From positions 37,194,120 to 37,258,119 of the forward strand of contig CM038719.1 of NCBI GenBank assembly GCA_021613375.1: a DNA stretch of 64,000 bases, read 5' to 3'. This DNA is from Megaleporinus macrocephalus (Eukaryota > Chordata > Actinopteri > Characiformes > Anostomidae). Under the pieces are notes generated by a model, which was given only the letters and a program-made list of their open reading frames with translations, searched no databases and had not been told where the DNA came from. Both the position numbers and the translations under genes were made by a program. This document shows, one piece after another, positions 58,201 through 64,000 of this stretch (the first letter of the stretch is position 1; the number at the start of each line of letters is the position of its first letter).

Positions 58201-61200
58201 CAGTACCTTATATAATACTACACCTAAACCTAACCTTAACCCTAACCTCAGTACCTTATAATACTACACCTAAACCTAACCTTAACCTCAGTACCTAATA
58301 ATACTACACCTAAACCTAACCTTAACCTCAGTACCTTATAATACTACACCTAAACCTAACCTTAACCTCAGTACCTTATATAATACTACAACTACACCTA
58401 AACATAACCTTAACCTCAGTACCTTATATAATACTACACCTACACCTAACCTTAATCTCAGTACCTTATATAATACTACACCTACACCTAACCTTAACCT
58501 CAGTACCTTATAATACTACACCTACACCTAACCTTAACCTCAGTACCTTATATAATACTACACCTACACCTAACCTTAACCTCAGTACCTTATATAATAC
58601 TACACCTACACTTAACCTTAACCTCAGTACCTTATATAATACTACACCTAAACCTAACCTTAACCTTAACCTCAGTACCTTATATAATACTACACCTACA
58701 CCTAACCTTAACCTCAGTACCTTATATAATACTACACCTAACCCTAACCTCAGTACCTTATATAATACTACACCTACACTTAACCTTAACCTCAGTACCT
58801 TATATAATACTACACCTACACCTAACCTTAACCTCAGTACCTTATATAATACTACACCTACACCTAACCTTAACCTCAGTACCTTATATAATACTACACC
58901 TAAACCTAAACATAACCTTAACCTCAGTACCTTATATAATATTACACCTAAACCTAAACATAACCTTAACCTCAGTACCTTATATAATACTACACCTACA
59001 CCTAACCTTAACCTCAGTACCTTATATAATACTACACCTACACCTAACCTTAACCTCAGTACCTTATAATACTACACCTAAACCTAACCTTAACCTCAGT
59101 ACCTTATATAATACTACACCTAAACCTAAACATAACCTTAACCTCAGTACCTTATATAATACTACACCTACACCTAACCTTAACCTCAGTACCTTATATA
59201 ATACTACACCTACACCTAACCTTAACCTCAGTACCTTATAATACTACACCTAAACCTAACCTTAACCTCAGTACCTTATATAATACTACACCTACACCTA
59301 AACTTAACCTCAGTACCTTATATAATACTACACCTACACCTAACCTTAACCTCAGTACCTTATATAATACTACACCTACACCTAACCTTAACCTTAACCT
59401 CAGTACCTTATATAATACTACACCTACACCTAACTTTAACCTTAACCTCAGTACCTTATATAATACTACACCTACACCTAACCTTAACCTCAGTACCTTA
59501 TATAATACTACACCTACACCTAAACCTAACCTTAACCTCAGTACCTTATGTAATACTACACCTAAACCTAACCCTAACCTCAGTACCTAATAATACTACA
59601 CCTAAACCTAACCTTAACCTCAGTACCTTATAATACTACACCTAAACCTAACCCTAACCTCAGTACCTTATATAATACTACACCTACACCTAAACATAAC
59701 CTCAGTACCTTATATAATACTACACCTACACCTAAACTTAACCTCAGTACCTTATATAATACTACACCTAAACCTAACCTTAACCTTAACCTCAGTACCT
59801 TATATAATACTACACCTACACCTAACCTTAACCTCAGTATCTTATATAATACTACACCTAAACCTAACCTTAACCTCAGTACCTTATATAATACTACACC
59901 TACACCTAACCTTAACCTCAGTACCTTATATAATACTACACCTACACCTAACCTTAACCTCAGTACCTTATAATACTACACCTAAACCTAACCTTAACCT
60001 CAGTACCTTATAATACTACACCTACACCTAACCTTAACCTCAGTACCTTATATAATACTACACCTACACCTAACCCTAACCTTAACCTCAGTACCTTATA
60101 TAATACTACACCTACACCTAAACCTAACCTTAACCTCAGTACCTTATAATACTACACCTAAACCTAACCTTAACCTCAGTACCTTATAATACTACACCTA
60201 AACCTAACCCTAACCTCAGTACCTTATATAATGCTACACCTACACCTAACCTTAACCTCAGTACCTTATATAATACTACACCTACACCTAAACCTAACCT
60301 TAACCTCAGTACCTTATATAATACTACACCTACACCTAACCCTAACCTCAGTACCTTATATAATACTACACCTACACCTAACCCTAACCTTAACCTCGGT
60401 ACCTTATATAATACTACACCTACACCTAACCTTAACCTCAGTACCTTATATAATACTACACCTAAACCTAAACATAACCTTAACCTCAGTACCTTATATA
60501 ATACTACACCTACACCTAACCTTAACCTCAGTACCTTATATAATACTACACCTACACCTAACCTTAACCTCAGTACCTTATATAATACTACACCTACACC
60601 TAACCTTAACCTCAGTACCTTATAATACTACACCTAAACCTAACCTTAACCTCAGTACCTTATATAATACTACACCTACACCTAACCTTAACCTCAGTAC
60701 CTTATATAATACTACACCTACACCTAACCTTAACCTTAACCTTAACCTCAGTACCTTATATAATACTACACCTACACCTAACCTTAACCTCAGTATCCCA
60801 TATAATACTACACCTAAACCTAACCTTAACCTCAGTACCTTATATAATACTACACCTACACCTAAACTTAACCTCAGTACCTTATATAATACTACACCTA
60901 CACCTAAACCTAACCTTAACCTCAGTACCTTATATAATACTACACCTACACCTAACCTTAACCTCAGTACCTTATATAATACTACACCTACACCTAAACC
61001 TAACCTTAACCTCAGTACCTTATGTAATACTACATCTAAACCTAACCCTAACCTCAGTACCTTATAATACTACACCTAAACCTAACCTTAACCTCAGTAC
61101 CTTATAATACTACACCTAAACCTAACCTTAACCTCAGTACCTTATATAATACTACACCTACACTTAACCTTAACCTCAGTACCTTATATAATACTACACC

Positions 61201-64000
61201 TAAACCTAACCTTAACCTTAACCTCAGTACCTTATATAATACTACACCTACACCTAACCTTAACCTCAGTACCTTATATAATACTACACCTAACCCTAAC
61301 CTCAGTACCTTATATAATACTACACCTACACTTAACCTTAACCTCAGTACCTTATATAATACTACACCTACACCTAACCTTAACCTCAGTACCTTATATA
61401 ATACTACACCTACACCTAACCTTAACCTCAGTACCTTATATAATACTACACCTAAACCTAAACATAACCTTAACCTCAGTACCTTATATAATATTACACC
61501 TAAACCTAAACATAACCTTAACCTCAGTACCTTATATAATACTACACCTACACCTAACCTTAACCTCAGTACCTTATATAATACTACACCTACACCTAAC
61601 CTTAACCTCAGTACCTTATAATACTACACCTAAACCTAACCTTAACCTCAGTACCTTATATAATACTACACCTAAACCTAAACATAACCTTAACCTCAGT
61701 ACCTTATATAATACTACACCTACACCTAACCTTAACCTCAGTACCTTATATAATACTACACCTACACCTAACCTTAACCTCAGTACCTTATAATACTACA
61801 CCTAAACCTAACCTTAACCTCAGTACCTTATATAATACTACACCTACACCTAAACTTAACCTCAGTACCTTATATAATACTACACCTACACCTAACCTTA
61901 ACCTCAGTACCTTATATAATACTACACCTACACCTAACCTTAACCTTAACCTCAGTACCTTATATAATACTACACCTACACCTAACTTTAACCTTAACCT
62001 CAGTACCTTATATAATACTACACCTACACCTAACCTTAACCTCAGTACCTTATATAATACTACACCTACACCTAAACCTAACCTTAACCTCAGTACCTTA
62101 TGTAATACTACACCTAAACCTAACCCTAACCTCAGTACCTAATAATACTACACCTAAACCTAACCTTAACCTCAGTACCTTATAATACTACACCTAAACC
62201 TAACCCTAACCTCAGTACCTTATATAATACTACACCTACACCTAAACATAACCTCAGTACCTTATATAATACTACACCTACACCTAAACTTAACCTCAGT
62301 ACCTTATATAATACTACACCTAAACCTAACCTTAACCTTAACCTCAGTACCTTATATAATACTACACCTACACCTAACCTTAACCTCAGTATCTTATATA
62401 ATACTACACCTAAACCTAACCTTAACCTCAGTACCTTATATAATACTACACCTACACCTAACCTTAACCTCAGTACCTTATATAATACTACACCTACACC
62501 TAACCTTAACCTCAGTACCTTATAATACTACACCTAAACCTAACCTTAACCTCAGTACCTTATAATACTACACCTACACCTAACCTTAACCTCAGTACCT
62601 TATATAATACTACACCTACACCTAACCCTAACCTTAACCTCAGTACCTTATATAATACTACACCTACACCTAAACCTAACCTTAACCTCAGTACCTTATA
62701 ATACTACACCTAAACCTAACCTTAACCTCAGTACCTTATAATACTACACCTAAACCTAACCCTAACCTCAGTACCTTATATAATGCTACACCTACACCTA
62801 ACCTTAACCTCAGTACCTTATATAATACTACACCTACACCTAAACCTAACCTTAACCTCAGTACCTTATATAATACTACACCTACACCTAACCCTAACCT
62901 CAGTACCTTATATAATACTACACCTACACCTAACCCTAACCTTAACCTCGGTACCTTATATAATACTACACCTACACCTAACCTTAACCTCAGTACCTTA
63001 TATAATACTACACCTAAACCTAAACATAACCTTAACCTCAGTACCTTATATAATACTACACCTACACCTAACCTTAACCTCAGTACCTTATATAATACTA
63101 CACCTACACCTAACCTTAACCTCAGTACCTTATATAATACTACACCTACACCTAACCTTAACCTCAGTACCTTATAATACTACACCTAAACCTAACCTTA
63201 ACCTCAGTACCTTATATAATACTACACCTACACCTAACCTTAACCTCAGTACCTTATATAATACTACACCTACACCTAACCTTAACCTTAACCTTAACCT
63301 CAGTACCTTATATAATACTACACCTACACCTAACCTTAACCTCAGTATCCCATATAATACTACACCTAAACCTAACCTTAACCTCAGTACCTTATATAAT
63401 ACTACACCTACACCTAAACTTAACCTCAGTACCTTATATAATACTACACCTACACCTAAACCTAACCTTAACCTCAGTACCTTATATAATACTACACCTA
63501 CACCTAACCTTAACCTCAGTACCTTATATAATACTACACCTACACCTAAACCTAACCTTAACCTCAGTACCTTATGTAATACTACATCTAAACCTAACCC
63601 TAACCTCAGTACCTTATAATACTACACCTAAACCTAACCTTAACCTCAGTACCTTATAATACTACACCTAAACCTAACCTTAACCTCAGTACCTTATATA
63701 ATACTACACCTACACCTAACCTTAACCTCAGTACCTTATATAATACTACACCTACACCTAAACCTAACCTTAACCTCAGTACCTTATATAATACTACACC
63801 TACACCTAACCTTAACCTCAGTACCTTATATAATACTACACCTAAACCTAACCTTAACCTCAGTACCTTATAATACTACACCTAAACCTAACCCTAACCT
63901 CAGTACCTTATATAATACTACACCTACACCTAAACATAACCTCAGTACCTTATATAATACTACACCTACACCTAAACTTAACCTCAGTACCTTATATAAT
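55225..64000. repeat. 42-bp CCTAAC-rich array, 8.8 kb, running off the window
   Basis: More than 200 units. The commonest is 42 bp: CAGTACCTTATATAATACTA, CACCTACACC, then TAACCTTAACCT. Length variants lose TATA (TTATAATAC) or gain or lose CCTAAC/CTTAAC hexamers, giving units of about 32-54 bp. The CCTAACCCTAACC and AACCTTAACC parts resemble vertebrate telomeric CCCTAA repeats but alternate with the unrelated CTCAGTACCTTATATAATACTA segment. The 278-codon frame starting at 56691, 60231 and 62783 is the same array block copied three times, not a protein gene. Confidence 0.97.
58570..63715. repeat. Tandem duplication of a 2,552-bp block within the array
   Basis: Bases from about 58570 to 61163 recur at an offset of 2,552 as about 61122-63715, matching at every point I compared, including rare variants such as GTACCTTATGTAATACTACA, CTCAGTATCCCATATAATAC and CTCGGTACC. 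Part of this block (about 59790-61169) also matches 56250-57629 at an offset of 3,540. Confidence 0.85.

Noticed and set aside
56691..63619. Three identical 278-codon frames
   Set aside because: Copies of the 42-bp array block; the identity reflects DNA duplication and the period of 14 codons, not conserved protein.
55225..64000. A true chromosome end
   Set aside because: The CCCTAA-type hexamers are never in long pure runs and alternate with an unrelated segment in every unit.

Overview
The window is vertebrate nuclear DNA, almost certainly from a teleost fish. Long intron-like stretches separate short, correctly phased exons. Microsatellites ((CA)n, (GA)n, (TA)n) and minisatellites are abundant. 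There are many decayed Tc1/mariner-like elements, hAT-like elements with TIRs carrying CCGAT motifs, and a tRNA-derived SINE typical of fish. I cannot name the species; the repeat flavour suggests an otophysan, but that is inference.

Only one host gene is supported. Six consecutive internal exons on the minus strand match DNAAF5 (HEATR2), a HEAT-repeat cytoplasmic factor for assembly of axonemal dynein arms. In transcript order they are 51715-51483, 46332-46108, 29737-29594, 23257-23089, 19678-19531 and 3531-3381. Every junction has AG/GT and the phases chain without a break (1-0, 0-0, 0-0, 0-1, 1-2, 2-0), giving about 356 codons from the middle of the protein. The 5' exons should lie beyond base 64000 and the 3' exons before base 1. 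Apart from 1,070 exonic bases, the window therefore appears to be introns of a single gene.

From left to right, the intron 3' of the last visible exon holds a 39/37-bp minisatellite (1-2377). A 1.1-kb polypurine tract (3536-4626) abuts the acceptor of that exon. The 16-kb intron 3532-19530 contains a ~150-bp tandem repeat, a 29-bp minisatellite, a 28-bp minisatellite of nearly 3 kb, and a hAT-like element swollen by a 36-bp minisatellite. Between 19.7 and 29.6 kb lie hAT and Tc1 remnants, including a cluster of Tc1 elements with a MITE inside one of them, then a 117-bp TG-rich minisatellite. The 16.4-kb intron 29738-46107 carries MITEs, G-runs, a SINE, a 100-bp satellite in two blocks, about 2.3 kb of CA- and CT-rich simple sequence, and paired inverted hAT elements. 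A hairpin-bearing ~320-bp tandem repeat fills much of 46.5-49.4 kb. Beyond the first visible exon come an inverted version of the 29-bp minisatellite, a 15-bp minisatellite, and an 8.8-kb 42-bp array rich in CCTAAC-type motifs that runs off the right edge.

No new gene system is visible. The most notable features are the density and variety of tandem arrays in introns of one ciliary gene, simple repeats abutting splice sites, and recent large duplications inside the terminal array. Nearly all long open frames here are artefacts of arrays whose unit length is a multiple of three.
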